Shown here: piece by piece, positions 15,256-25,498 of the stretch
Position numbering within the stretch: position 1 is the first letter of the stretch
Layout: every line of letters starts with the position of its first letter
Source of the DNA: Proteinivorax hydrogeniformans
GTDB taxonomy: Bacteria > Bacillota > Proteinivoracia > Proteinivoracales > Proteinivoracaceae
Direction: 5' to 3'
DNA: 64,000 bases
Assembly (NCBI RefSeq): GCF_040515995.1
Contig: NZ_CP159485.1
Span: forward strand, 2,356,001-2,420,000
The notes under the pieces: model-generated
What the model saw: the letters and a program-made list of their open reading frames with translations, nothing else
Told to the model about the DNA's origin: nothing
The model's database searches: none
Made by a program: the position numbers and the translations under genes

Positions 15256-16648
15256 TATCCTTGATCAGTAGACATATGTTCTCTACATGAGACGTGTGCG
15301 GAAACATATCAACAGGTTGTATTTCTTCTGCTATATATCCATGTTTAGATAAAAACTTAATATCTCTTGCTTGGGTTATGGGGTTGCAGGATATGTATAC
15401 AACCTTTTTGGGGTTTATTTTTACTAGTGACGATAAAAATCTTTCGTCGCTGCCGCTTCGTGGTGGATCCATTACTACTACGTCCAGTTTTTGCCCTTCT
15501 TCTTTCATGTGGAGCATAAATTCGCCGGCATCTCCCTCATAAAAACGGGCGTTTTGCACTTTGTTTAGTTTGGCATTTTTTATTGAGTCTTTTACGGCAT
15601 CTTTGTTGAGCTCTACTCCTATTACTGATTTTACTTTCTCGCTTAGAATTATTCCTATTGTTCCGATGCCGGAGTAAGCATCCATGACCACTTCGTTTCC
15701 TTTAAAATCTGCCATTTCTATGGCTTTACCGTATAGTTTTTCTGTTTGGATAGGGTTTACTTGGTAGAAGGATTTTGATGATATGTTAAAGGTATAGCCA
15801 CATAATGTGTCCTTTATGGTTCCTTTGCCGTAAAGGACTTTTTCTCTGTCTCCTAGCACCATGCTGGTTCTTTTGCTGTTTATGTTTTGAATGATTGTTG
15901 TTATTTCAGGATGTTTTTTACGGAGTGCTTTTATAAAGTTGTTTTTTGATGGAAACATGGGGCCTATCGTAACTAGTACTACCATTACTTCCTTTGTGGC
16001 AAAGCCTACTTTAACTAGCACGTGTCTTATAAGTCCTGTGTCTCTTTCTTCGTCATAAGCTTTTAGTTTAAAGGATTTCATAAGCTCTCTTATTGTTTTA
16101 TTTATTTCATCTGCTTTGCTGCTTTGAATAAGGCACCTTTCAACAGGGATTATTTTATGACTTTGCTCCTCGTAAAACCCCGATACTATCTCTTTGTTTT
16201 TATAAGAGTATGTAGCGTGTATTTTATTGCGATAGTCATAGGGGTTGTCCATCTTAATGATGGGGTTTATTTTGCCAAAGGGTTTCATTAATCTTTCTAC
16301 CAAACTCTGTTTTAGCTGGGCTTGATCGTCATATGATATATGCTGGAGCTGACATCCTCCACATTTTTCATAGTGTTTACATTTGGCTTTAATTCTTTTA
16401 GGGGATGGTTTTACAACCTTTAAAATCTTTCCTGTGATGTACTTCCCTTTTTTAGTGATTTCAATTTTTGCAGTTTCGCCTTTTAGAAGGTTGGGGATGG
16501 GTATCTGTTGATTGTTGTAAGATATGATGCCTTTTCCTTCTGAATCATAGTCTATACATTTGGCTTCTATTGTTTCTTTTTTTGAGGAGGGTTTGTGTCC
16601 TCTTTTTGTGTTATTGTAGTTTTTGTTGAAGTTTCTTGTTTTCTTCAT
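15233..16648 (-). CDS. rlmD: 23S rRNA (uracil-5-)-methyltransferase, RlmD/RlmCD family
   Basis: The 471-residue enzyme uses SAM to make 5-methyluridine in 23S rRNA. An N-terminal TRAM domain (~25-85) precedes a 4Fe-4S set (CKHYEKCGGC and a later Cys in 'ERCLIQ'). The SAM site is 'MDAYSGIGTIG', with 'VVMDPPRSG' and the catalytic Cys in 'VVYISCNP'. The family ending 'VDMFPHTSHVENICLLIKDN' is intact. The last six residues (RVGGGD) and the stop lie in the antisense strand of the group II intron; remnant R1 shows the original stop directly after KDN. This gene's 3' end is a common integration site for mobile elements in Bacillota. Confidence 0.93.
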   Translation of the reverse strand: MKKTRNFNKNYNNTKRGHKPSSKKETIEAKCIDYDSEGKGIISYNNQQIPIPNLLKGETAKIEITKKGKYITGKILKVVKPSPKRIKAKCKHYEKCGGCQLQHISYDDQAQLKQSLVERLMKPFGKINPIIKMDNPYDYRNKIHATYSYKNKEIVSGFYEEQSHKIIPVERCLIQSSKADEINKTIRELMKSFKLKAYDEERDTGLIRHVLVKVGFATKEVMVVLVTIGPMFPSKNNFIKALRKKHPEITTIIQNINSKRTSMVLGDREKVLYGKGTIKDTLCGYTFNISSKSFYQVNPIQTEKLYGKAIEMADFKGNEVVMDAYSGIGTIGIILSEKVKSVIGVELNKDAVKDSIKNAKLNKVQNARFYEGDAGEFMLHMKEEGQKLDVVVMDPPRSGSDERFLSSLVKINPKKVVYISCNPITQARDIKFLSKHGYIAEEIQPVDMFPHTSHVENICLLIKDNRVGGGD

Positions 16649-16697
16649 TTTATTTCATCCTTTATACTGATATTATGGGTAGCCATGTGCTGACGGG

Positions 16698-17136
16698 TTG
16701 ACACAGAGGTCAACCCCTACACCTACGGGGAGCTCCCTTCTACTGATTGACATAGAGGTCAACCCCTCCCCTGCGAGGAGTTCCTTTCTGCTGATTGACA
16801 TAGAGGTCAACCCCTCCCCTGCGAGGAGTTCCTTTCTGCTGATTGACATAGATGTCAACCCCTACACCTACGAGGATTTCCTTTCTGCTGATTGACATAG
16901 AGGTCAACTGCTACCCTGCGGGGAGTTCCTTTCTGCTGATTGACATAGAGGTCAACTGCTACCCTGCGGGGAGTTCCTTTCTGCTGATTGACATAGAGGT
17001 CAACCCCTACCTCTGCGGGGAGTTCCTTTCTACTGATTGACATAGAAGATCAACCCCTACACCTACGGGGAGTTCCTTTCTACTGATTGACATAGAGGTC
17101 AACCCCTACACCTGCGGGGAGCTCCTTTCTGCTGAT
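16698..17136. repeat. Nine tandem 48-50-bp units, each with two palindromes
   Basis: Units begin at TTGACA positions 16698, 16747, 16795, 16843, 16892, 16940, 16988, 17037 and 17087. Each holds TTGAC-N6-GTCAA and then CCCC-N8/9-GGGG, followed by AG(T/C)TCCTTTCTGCTGA. Outer and inner units differ by a few substitutions (CCCCTACAC, CCCCTCCCC, TGCTACCC). The array is open in frames on both strands, but no ribosome site leads into them. The reverse strand resembles a type I-E CRISPR repeat in shape, but the intervening bases do not vary. It lies between rlmD and a kinase gene, both on the minus strand. Confidence 0.9.
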
Positions 17137-17247
17137 CGTTAGATTGTCTATGTTTTTCAAGTATAACCTCCCCTTATATTAGATTATTTACCTATTATAT
17201 TATGCTTTTTTGTACCATTTAGGAACCACTCTGCTAAACCCATCATA

Positions 17248-18108
17248 TTATTCTATTATTTGCTTACTAAGACGCTGCATTGTTGCAACTTCCTTTTTTC
17301 CAAATTTAACGGCCCAGGGCAGTGAGCCTATTTGATTAACTGCAGTATATAGCGCCATAAGCTCAAAAAAATGCTTATCAACCTGATCGTTAAAGTATCC
17401 ATTTATCATTCCCGATGCAAAGTAATTGCTTACATCAACTGTGAAAATCATACGATTAAATTCATCCCAAGGGTCGCCAAAGTCAAATCGATTAAAGTCT
17501 ATAATCCCTACTGTACCCTCATTATCAATAACCAAATTACCCACATGAAAATCACCATGCATAAAAACAGTAGGTCTGTTTTTAATAAGAGGCCGGTAAC
17601 GTTCAATTACTTCAAGAAATTTATGTGCATCCTCCAAAGCCACTTCACAGCTTTCATACATTTTTAACTTAGAATCTATTTTTCTATTATAACGCTTGTC
17701 CCATGATTCATACTCATCTAGCATTGGAATTGAGTTAATTTTGCGAAGGGACTGTCCAGCTTTATATCCCATTTTATATTGTTTTTCTTTTGAGTAATTC
17801 TTTAGCGCAATTTCAGCATCTTCAACATCTACCCATGTGTAAATTATATATGTCCGTTCTTCATTTAAACAGGTGCCAAAGGCAAGGGGGCTTGAAGCAC
17901 GGATTGTGCGGTCCATGGCACTTAAGTATTGAAACTCTTTATGTTTGCGTTCTTTTTCCTTGATACTAGAAATACGGAGTAGTAGCTTTTGACCTGAATT
18001 AGTTACAACCTTATATTTTTCATCGGCTGACCAGCCCTTTTTAACTGGCGTAACTGTTTTAAACTGTTCAGCACCTTGTATGCCATAATTTTTAAGTTTG
18101 TCTATCAT
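17248..18108 (-). CDS. Aminoglycoside phosphotransferase / choline kinase-family protein
   Basis: The 286-residue protein has a kinase-like fold. The N-lobe lysine region is 'KYKVVTNSGQKLLLRIS', the catalytic loop 'VFMHGDFHVGNLVID' (Asp and Asn) and the metal-binding motif 'VGIIDFNRFDFGDPWDEFNR'. Such enzymes transfer phosphate from ATP to aminoglycosides, macrolides, choline or other hydroxyl compounds. The substrate cannot be read from sequence, so resistance should not be assumed. The ATG follows a GGGGGGAG ribosome site. Confidence 0.85.
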   Translation of the reverse strand: MIDKLKNYGIQGAEQFKTVTPVKKGWSADEKYKVVTNSGQKLLLRISSIKEKERKHKEFQYLSAMDRTIRASSPLAFGTCLNEERTYIIYTWVDVEDAEIALKNYSKEKQYKMGYKAGQSLRKINSIPMLDEYESWDKRYNRKIDSKLKMYESCEVALEDAHKFLEVIERYRPLIKNRPTVFMHGDFHVGNLVIDNEGTVGIIDFNRFDFGDPWDEFNRMIFTVDVSNYFASGMINGYFNDQVDKHFFELMALYTAVNQIGSLPWAVKFGKKEVATMQRLSKQIIE

Positions 18109-18186
18109 AAGCTCCCCCCCTAGTGGCTTTCTTTAGTGCTGACATAAATTTCTCAGTACGTCGAACATCTTTGATGAGGATACTTA

Positions 18187-18408
18187 TTAAAGTACAGCTT
18201 TCTTTTTGAAAAGAACTGCCAGCGCAATACAGACTACGATTCCAATGGCGTAAGGAATACCTGCTAAAAATGCAGTCCATACCGGTGCACTGTAACCAGA
18301 ATATTTAATTCCCCATACCATATCACTATAGTTATATGCAACAACTGCACACATTACATTGGAGAGCAATACTGCCAGAATCCAAAAGATGGTCGATAAA
18401 GTTTTCAT
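18187..18408 (-). CDS. Small two-helix membrane protein of an XRE-regulator operon
   Basis: The 73-residue protein has hydrophobic segments at ~8-27 (FWILAVLLSNVMCAVVAYNY) and ~45-66 (FLAGIPYAIGIVVCIALAVL), then KKKAVL. The start has AAGGAGG 8 bases upstream. It begins 12 bases after the XRE gene. Such pairs are common in Clostridia; the function is unknown. The 78 bases on to the kinase start contain no gene. Confidence 0.75.
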   Translation of the reverse strand: MKTLSTIFWILAVLLSNVMCAVVAYNYSDMVWGIKYSGYSAPVWTAFLAGIPYAIGIVVCIALAVLFKKKAVL

Positions 18409-18420
18409 GTGTAATCCTCC

Positions 18421-18891
18421 TTATTTGTTAGAAGTGTTTTTCAGGAGCAAAACAGCACCAACAATAATGGCTATAACACAGACAATAAGAAAGATGCCGT
18501 TACCATCAATACTAATCATTGACGATTCTTTCATTTGATTAGATGTGGAGGGAATGAAAATGGATATGATTCCCCATATTATCAAACAGACAATTCCTCC
18601 AATACACGTAATCATTCCGAGCATCCATTTATCTCGGTTACCTTTTTGAATATGATAACCACCCTTCTTTGCATTCAATGAATCTTGGGCTGGATTATCT
18701 TCTTTCATAAGGAAATCCAATGAAACATTGAAGTAATTACTGATGGCAAGAAGCTTTTCGCTTTCCGGAACGGATTGTCCAGATTCCCATTTTGAGATGG
18801 CCTGCCTCGATACACTTAGTTGTTCTGCGAGCTGCTCCTGGGAAAGGCCGCTTTTTTTACGAAGCTCATATATTTTTTCTGAAAATGCCAT
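18421..18891 (-). CDS. XRE-family transcription regulator with membrane-bound C-terminus
   Basis: The start at 18891 (MAFSEKIYELRKKSGLSQEQ) has AAAGGAGG 7 bases upstream, giving 156 residues. The helix-turn-helix (~7-60) includes LAEQLSVSRQAISKWESGQS. Two C-terminal hydrophobic segments (MITCIGGIVCLIIWGIISIF; IFLIVCVIAIIVGAVLLL) tether it to the membrane. It likely regulates its own operon with the small membrane protein downstream and may respond to envelope signals. Confidence 0.88.
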   Translation of the reverse strand: MAFSEKIYELRKKSGLSQEQLAEQLSVSRQAISKWESGQSVPESEKLLAISNYFNVSLDFLMKEDNPAQDSLNAKKGGYHIQKGNRDKWMLGMITCIGGIVCLIIWGIISIFIPSTSNQMKESSMISIDGNGIFLIVCVIAIIVGAVLLLKNTSNK

Positions 18892-19096
18892 ATTTCCTCC
18901 TTTCACACAAAGCATACCGAAAATGTAAGTAGAACACTATATACACCAGTAGGCAATCCCGCAACTGACGGTAGCAAATGCGTTTTTATGCCGTTTGACA
19001 CATCAACTTAAAATATGCTAACTCATTAAATAAGAATTTACATTAGTTCTTTTATTCATCCTAGGTGGGTTCATTGGGTTCATTTTCAACCTGATT

Positions 19097-19262
19097 TTAC
19101 GCCTTAGGTGTGTTCACCCTTGACATCAGTACAACTGTCTCAACATGGCCCGAGTTGATAGCATTGATGTCTTGAAATGATTTTTGCCCCCCGTCGTATG
19201 TAGAAACATATCAATAAGTTTTTTGGTGATTTTTGAGGAAGTGTCGTATAGGGGAACATATC
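19097..19262 (-). repeat. rlmD-tail / att-like remnant R3, left end of prophage
   Basis: On the minus strand, right after the last cargo stop codon, come two degenerate 'DMF(P/L)(Y/H)T' codon sets about 57 bases apart. An F-QDINAINSG stretch, then HVETVVLMSRVNTPKA and a stop at 19097 follow. It is homologous along its length to R2 (3426-3580). The 5' part of an rlmD-like gene is missing on this side. The position, between flanking chromosome and a recombinase-bearing prophage, fits attL. Bases 18892-19096 beyond it hold nothing I recognise. Confidence 0.6.
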
Positions 19263-20311
19263 TACTTAATTTCTGACGTTCTTCCCCCATAAACATGGAC
19301 TGAATCATCTACAATTATCGTGCGGTTAACATTATTAAAACAAGCCATTTTCGTAGAATCTAAGAAGTTATATTTTTCGAGCGATTTTTGTGTTTCTCCG
19401 AGTTTAAATATATATGTTAAATCACCATACCAAGTAAGACATCCACATAGTATCCATTGCCCATCTTCTGGAAACCACATATAACCAACAACATGAGAAG
19501 TATCGTTTGGCATAACTACTGATGATACCGGTCCTTTAGAGTAGCGAAACCAAAGTTGTTCCGACCAGGTACCATACCTTATATATTTACGAATATTGTC
19601 AAAGTTAGAATCTAAAACAAATTCCTTGCCATTTAAGTAGCACAGATAATTAAACACCGTTTTGGCACATACTCTTCTCATTATCGAATCAATTTTAAAA
19701 CTAATTTTCGTTGTAAAGTCAGGCTCTTTAAATACATCTGCAACAGACATTTCGGTATAAGAGTAGCAACTATTCTTCAAATAACCTTTTTCTATAAGAA
19801 CTCTATCCAAATCATCTTTTGATATACCTGTATTTACTATAGGGCTTGGAGCTATTTTCATTTTGCTTATCACTTCTTCAGTTGCTTCGGGCAAATCATC
19901 AATTGTATAGTAATTGTATTCTTGTCTTTCTACATCATTAACAATACCTACCATTGGCTCAGATTCAAAGCGAACTCTATAAGGGTTGTCTTTATCAGTT
20001 ATCACAATAAAAGGAACCCCTTTAAAAATATTTTCGTCCCCAATCAAACGAATCCTATTACCTTGAAGTTTTCTTCCATCTGACATTGGAGTATTTCGAA
20101 ACTGCATCCGTAAAAATGCTTCGTACGAGTCAAGGGCTATTATGTTTTCTACATTGATACTAAAATAAGAATTGCATTCTTGACAAACCTGAAAGTCGCT
20201 CAAAACATAGCCATTTTCATATTTACCCATCATTTGAGGGACTACATGCTCTTTATTGAAGTCCTTCTCATGTTTCATTTGTAAACAATATATACATTTA
20301 TGGTTTTTCAC
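19262..20311 (-). CDS. HNH-type nuclease-like protein, cargo operon gene 3
   Basis: I prefer the GTG start at 20311 (VKNHKCIYC), which has GGGGGAT before it; an ATG at 20359 is possible. The N-terminus has a Zn-binding HNH-like core, CIYC ... FNKEHVVPQMMGKY ... CQECNSYF, i.e. Cys pairs around 'EHVVP'. The ~250 residues after it match nothing I recognise. The stop codon abuts attachment remnant R3. It ends the operon 20680-20450-19262, just downstream of the prophage recombinases. This looks like lysogen-expressed cargo, possibly anti-phage; that is inference. Confidence 0.75.
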   Translation of the reverse strand: MKNHKCIYCLQMKHEKDFNKEHVVPQMMGKYENGYVLSDFQVCQECNSYFSINVENIIALDSYEAFLRMQFRNTPMSDGRKLQGNRIRLIGDENIFKGVPFIVITDKDNPYRVRFESEPMVGIVNDVERQEYNYYTIDDLPEATEEVISKMKIAPSPIVNTGISKDDLDRVLIEKGYLKNSCYSYTEMSVADVFKEPDFTTKISFKIDSIMRRVCAKTVFNYLCYLNGKEFVLDSNFDNIRKYIRYGTWSEQLWFRYSKGPVSSVVMPNDTSHVVGYMWFPEDGQWILCGCLTWYGDLTYIFKLGETQKSLEKYNFLDSTKMACFNNVNRTIIVDDSVHVYGGRTSEIK

Positions 20312-20449
20312 ATTTATCCCCCACTTCCCTCTCATTAAGCTTTTCATAGCAAATATCATTGCTTAGAGCTTCGATTACTCATTATCGAAGGGTAACTAAA
20401 ACTTCTACCACTCACTCCTCTAATTAACTTGCAAAATTTATCCCATTCA

Positions 20450-20662
20450 TTATAGGGCGTGATTTAGAGCTGCTTCTTTATCCCACTCACATTCAGATTC
20501 TTTACAAAAGTATTCAGGATCAGTATCGGTGATGCAGCAGCCACCAAACTTAATCTTACCTTCTTTAGATAACATAAAAGCTTCATGTGTTGGCATGCCA
20601 TATAAAATCCTCACAACATTTAATGCCCCGCAATGTGGGCACTTCTTATAATTGGTTCCCAC
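20450..20662 (-). CDS. Small zinc-ribbon protein, cargo operon gene 2
   Basis: The 70-residue protein has CPHCG near the start and CCITDTDPEYFCKESECEWD later, suggesting one or two metal sites. It begins 17 bases after the previous gene ends, so it is co-transcribed. No family function is known to me. Confidence 0.65.
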   Translation of the reverse strand: MGTNYKKCPHCGALNVVRILYGMPTHEAFMLSKEGKIKFGGCCITDTDPEYFCKESECEWDKEAALNHAL

Positions 20663-20679
20663 AGATTCATCTTCTTTCC

Positions 20680-21660
20680 CTAATACTTATTTGGAAACTT
20701 CTCTTTCCCAAGCAACCACAAATATTTATCAATATCCTTCAATGAGTATTCCTCTAATTCATAGAATTTCCTGAAGCGAATAAGTATCTCTTTAAACACC
20801 CTGTAGTCCTTTAGTTCCAGAGTTTTGAATTTACTGAAATTGTCTCGGTCTCTAAAATACCTCAACACCTTATCTACATAGCTGTCATAAATTGGGAAGG
20901 CAAGCGGATTATGATGGCTACAATATTTTGTCGCGAAAGAATAGAAATTTTTCACGCTGCCATTATCCATATGGACTTTTGCAAGATCATTTACTAATGT
21001 TATATCTTCGCTTTCTATTCTCTCATCAATATTTAAATTTATGATATGTTTTGCGACGGTGTACGGAGAGAAAATGTTCGTACTATAAAAATCGTTAAGT
21101 GATGATACCTTAATAAGAACATCGTCTATATCTGTATTCTTTGGATAAGTTCTGAAAAACAACTTTTCAAGAGCACTTTCTTGGAGTGTATAATTTTCAA
21201 GGTTATCCCAAACATCTAAATATTTAATCATTTCTCTTTTACTCGGAGTGGGTACTCCTTGGTTTTTTTCAGTTTCTATTTCATCTTCACCTGTATGCTC
21301 ATCATCCTTTGTTGACAAAGGTTCAATCATCTCATTTTCTAGAAATTTCTGTACCCCGCCATAGCTCTTGTCTATATATTCTTTTAGTATTTTCATTGAC
21401 CTCAAATAACTATAGGAGTTACTTCTAGGGGTTTTCACTTTACGTACATTAACAAAGTACTCCTCAAGCTTTTCTCTACAGCACTCCATGGCTTGCTCAT
21501 TTTTTAATGATTCCCAAAAACCAACTCCAACATTATGTCTATAGGCATAAAAGGCATCACTTAGAGCTACATTCTTATCCTTGAGATGTGAATACTCCAT
21601 TTCTAAATATTGCCTCATGCCTTCTCTTAAATCGTCGATCAACAGTTCTTCAGTATTCAT
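20680..21660 (-). CDS. Protein of unknown function, cargo operon gene 1
   Basis: The start at 21660 (MNTEELLIDDLREGM) has AAAGGGGGA 7 bases before it; 326 residues. It is mostly helical and charged, with an acidic middle (DDEHTGEDEIETEKNQG). The C-terminal half has 'SFATKYCSHHNPLAFPIYDS', a His/Pro/Tyr-rich motif I have seen in uncharacterised helical proteins but cannot assign. It has no signal peptide or membrane helix. It heads a three-gene operon under the promoter at 21761-21789. Confidence 0.7.
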   Translation of the reverse strand: MNTEELLIDDLREGMRQYLEMEYSHLKDKNVALSDAFYAYRHNVGVGFWESLKNEQAMECCREKLEEYFVNVRKVKTPRSNSYSYLRSMKILKEYIDKSYGGVQKFLENEMIEPLSTKDDEHTGEDEIETEKNQGVPTPSKREMIKYLDVWDNLENYTLQESALEKLFFRTYPKNTDIDDVLIKVSSLNDFYSTNIFSPYTVAKHIINLNIDERIESEDITLVNDLAKVHMDNGSVKNFYSFATKYCSHHNPLAFPIYDSYVDKVLRYFRDRDNFSKFKTLELKDYRVFKEILIRFRKFYELEEYSLKDIDKYLWLLGKEKFPNKY

Positions 21661-21760
21661 AGAAAAATCCCCCTTTCGCAACTTCCCGGCGATATACAAT
21701 TAAAATAAGCCTCGAGTGTATATTCAGGTTTTTTTGTCTATGTTTACACCCTTACTATCT

Positions 21761-21789
21761 ATTATAAAAGATATTTATAACGTTTACAA
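21761..21789 (-). promoter_or_regulatory. Promoter for prophage cargo operon (TTGTAA-N17-TATAAT)
   Basis: -35 TTGTAA (21789-21784), a 17-base spacer, -10 TATAAT (21766-21761). The surrounding bases align with the promoter at 10894-10922 behind the other recombinase. It would express the cargo independently of phage late genes. Confidence 0.65.
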
Positions 21790-21883
21790 TTTAAAGAAGA
21801 AATTGTTTGATGATTGCTACTTTTTATCTGCAAAAGGGAACCCGTCCAGTAGCTTTCGATACTCGCTTTACGGGCTAGATCCT

Positions 21884-23447
<1,564 letters not shown>

Positions 23448-23461
<14 letters not shown>

Positions 23462-23879
23462 CTTCAATCACCTCGCTTTCTATCAGGCTATAAACATACT
23501 CTGCTTGCTTAAAAGGATCATCGTAAAGCTGTTCTGGTTTTTTCATAGAGAACAAATATTTTTTTAGGCTCTTTTTTTTGGCCGCCCCCTCTCTGATTCT
23601 TCCTAGCATTTCGGCTCGCCTTAACCTTTCAGCTTCAGCCTGTTCAAATGTACCTTTATCAATAATCTGTGGATAATAACCGTCTCCAAGATACCGCTTA
23701 TTTGTAAGCATCTTTGCAATTGTTGAATGGTATCCCTTTATCCCTGCTTCTTTGGCAGCATTACTTAGAGAAAGGCCCGAGAGGTAAATGCGGTAAAGTT
23801 CCTTAACTCTTGCTGCTGCTTCTTGGTCAATAACCGCTGCGCCTTTTTCGATTTTATATCCATAAGGTATGTGTGGCAT
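23448..23879 (-). CDS. Stand-alone recombinase DNA-binding-domain protein, 2 of 3
   Basis: The 143-residue protein begins [20 protein letters not shown] and resembles the 'recombinase' domain that follows the catalytic domain in large serine recombinases ('[20 protein letters not shown]', '[20 protein letters not shown]'). It has no resolvase domain or catalytic serine. The ATG directly follows the upstream gene's stop. It may be an accessory or directionality subunit; that role is inferred. Confidence 0.8.
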
Positions 23880-25454
23880 TTATCTTTTCATCCTTTCTCT
23901 CAGTGTAATGCCGCATTTTAGCTCAAAACCTATTTCAGTTGGTGAAAAGGCAATAATTCTATCAACAAACTGTTCAAATCGGTCCTCATCAAATTCTAGG
24001 ATGGCATCAGTTCTTGAAACATATTTTATAAGCTGTTCCAGCTCGGTCACTCTATTTACTTCACCATTGATTGACCGATAGAGCATATCCTTTTTCTCTT
24101 TTAGATTTTTAGCTTCTTCGATTAGCTCATTCTTTTGACTATTAAAAAGAGCAGGCTCCAGATACCCTTTCGTCATAAGATTTACTAGCACTTTAAGCTG
24201 TTCAGCGTTTTCTTCGATTTTCGACTCAATTGCCTGCGCTTGATTAATATTAACCGCATAATCTGTGGACTTTAAACTTTGAAGAAGTGGTCTTAGCATT
24301 ACTTTATAGGAGTAGATCAGTTTATTCATCATTAGTATAAAAGCTTCATGAATTCTGTCTTCTCTAATGTAAATCATGGAACATTTTTCAATATTTGAGA
24401 TATGTTTGGAACAGCACCATGCGATATACTTATTTCTTTTTGAACTGTGAATTCTTCTTTTGAAGGTGCTGCCACATTCACCGCATATAACTTTTGTTGA
24501 AAGAGGATAGCGGTTTAAATATTTACTGCAGTCTTTTTTGACCCCTTTTTCTTTTCCCCGCTGTTTGATTGCTTCATTTGCAGCTTCAAAATCAGTATGA
24601 CTGATGATGGCTTCGTGGTGGTTTTCTATAAAGTACTGATCCAATTCACCTCTATTTCTTCGCCTGGTAAAAGTCTCATCGGTATAAGTTTTTTGCATGA
24701 GCAAATCTCCAGTATACTTTTCATTTTGAAGAATGCCCCGGATCGTGTTTGCTCTCCATTGGCCACCCTTTTTTGTGGGCACCCCATCAGAATTTAGTTC
24801 TTGAGCGATCCGTTCAGTACCCTTTCCCGATAACGCATCTGTAAAGATTCGTTTGACGACCTCAGCCTGCTTTTGATTTACGACCATGCTTCCATCTACA
24901 TAGTCATACCCATAGGGCGGGTAGGAAATCTTATAGGTTCCATTTTTAAACCTTCTTTTAATGGCCCATTTGCTATTCTCTGAAATTGAGATTGATTCGT
25001 TTTCTGCTAGGCTACTTAAAATGCTTAGCATCAACTCGCTGTCCATATACTGTGTATTGATGTTTTCCTTCTCGAAATAAATAAATACCCCAATGTTAGT
25101 CAACTTTCTGACAAGCTCTAAGCAATCCGTTGTGTTTCTTGCAAATCTACTAATTGATTTCGTTATGATGAAGTCAATTTTTCGCTCCTCACAATCTTTA
25201 ATGAGTCTCTGAAGCTCTGCTCGGTTTTCCTTTTTAGTTCCTGAAATACCTTCATCATAATATATCCCTACAAAATCCCAGTCAGAGTTTGCTTTAATAT
25301 AAGTTTCATAGTGGTGCTTTTGCACATCAAGGCTGACCAGCTGTTTTACATTGTCTGTTGAGACCCTGGCATAGGCCGCAACACGAAGCTTGGTTTTTTT
25401 AGCCGCCACACTTTCGTTTTCTTGTATTTTTGTCACCTTTCTCACCTGATTCAC
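23880..25454 (-). CDS. Prophage large serine recombinase 1 of 3
   Basis: The 524-residue protein has a catalytic domain with 'AAYARVST' (Ser32), 'YDEGISGTKKENRAE' and 'SRFARNTTDCLELV'. The recombinase domain includes 'YKISYPPYGYDYVDG' and 'AQELNSDGVPTKKGG'. Zinc ribbon 'CGECGSTFKRR ... WCCSKH' and a coiled coil end it. It is only distantly similar to recombinase 3, so the pair could act as unlike partners, as CcrA/CcrB do. The stump at 12577-12884 is its counterpart in the other element. Confidence 0.92.
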   Translation of the reverse strand: MNQVRKVTKIQENESVAAKKTKLRVAAYARVSTDNVKQLVSLDVQKHHYETYIKANSDWDFVGIYYDEGISGTKKENRAELQRLIKDCEERKIDFIITKSISRFARNTTDCLELVRKLTNIGVFIYFEKENINTQYMDSELMLSILSSLAENESISISENSKWAIKRRFKNGTYKISYPPYGYDYVDGSMVVNQKQAEVVKRIFTDALSGKGTERIAQELNSDGVPTKKGGQWRANTIRGILQNEKYTGDLLMQKTYTDETFTRRRNRGELDQYFIENHHEAIISHTDFEAANEAIKQRGKEKGVKKDCSKYLNRYPLSTKVICGECGSTFKRRIHSSKRNKYIAWCCSKHISNIEKCSMIYIREDRIHEAFILMMNKLIYSYKVMLRPLLQSLKSTDYAVNINQAQAIESKIEENAEQLKVLVNLMTKGYLEPALFNSQKNELIEEAKNLKEKKDMLYRSINGEVNRVTELEQLIKYVSRTDAILEFDEDRFEQFVDRIIAFSPTEIGFELKCGITLRERMKR

Positions 25455-25498
25455 CTCCTTTAAGGTCTGTTACATATTACCTCTGAACGCCCACTATA

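Noticed and set aside
16673-17043. Small proteins encoded in the tandem repeats on both strands
   Set aside because: The open frames result from a period divisible by three in part of the array. No ribosome site or non-repeat domain supports them.
16698-17136. CRISPR array
   Set aside because: The bases between the palindromic parts are the same in every unit, the period is 48-50 rather than ~61, and no cas gene is in the window. I call it a tandem repeat.
17248-18108. Calling the kinase an aminoglycoside resistance gene
   Set aside because: The fold is clear but the substrate is not; chromosomal relatives phosphorylate many small molecules.
19126-19308. 60-residue protein overlapping R3
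   Set aside because: It has no ribosome site and mixes frames of an rlmD tail; the conserved residues fall in different frames.
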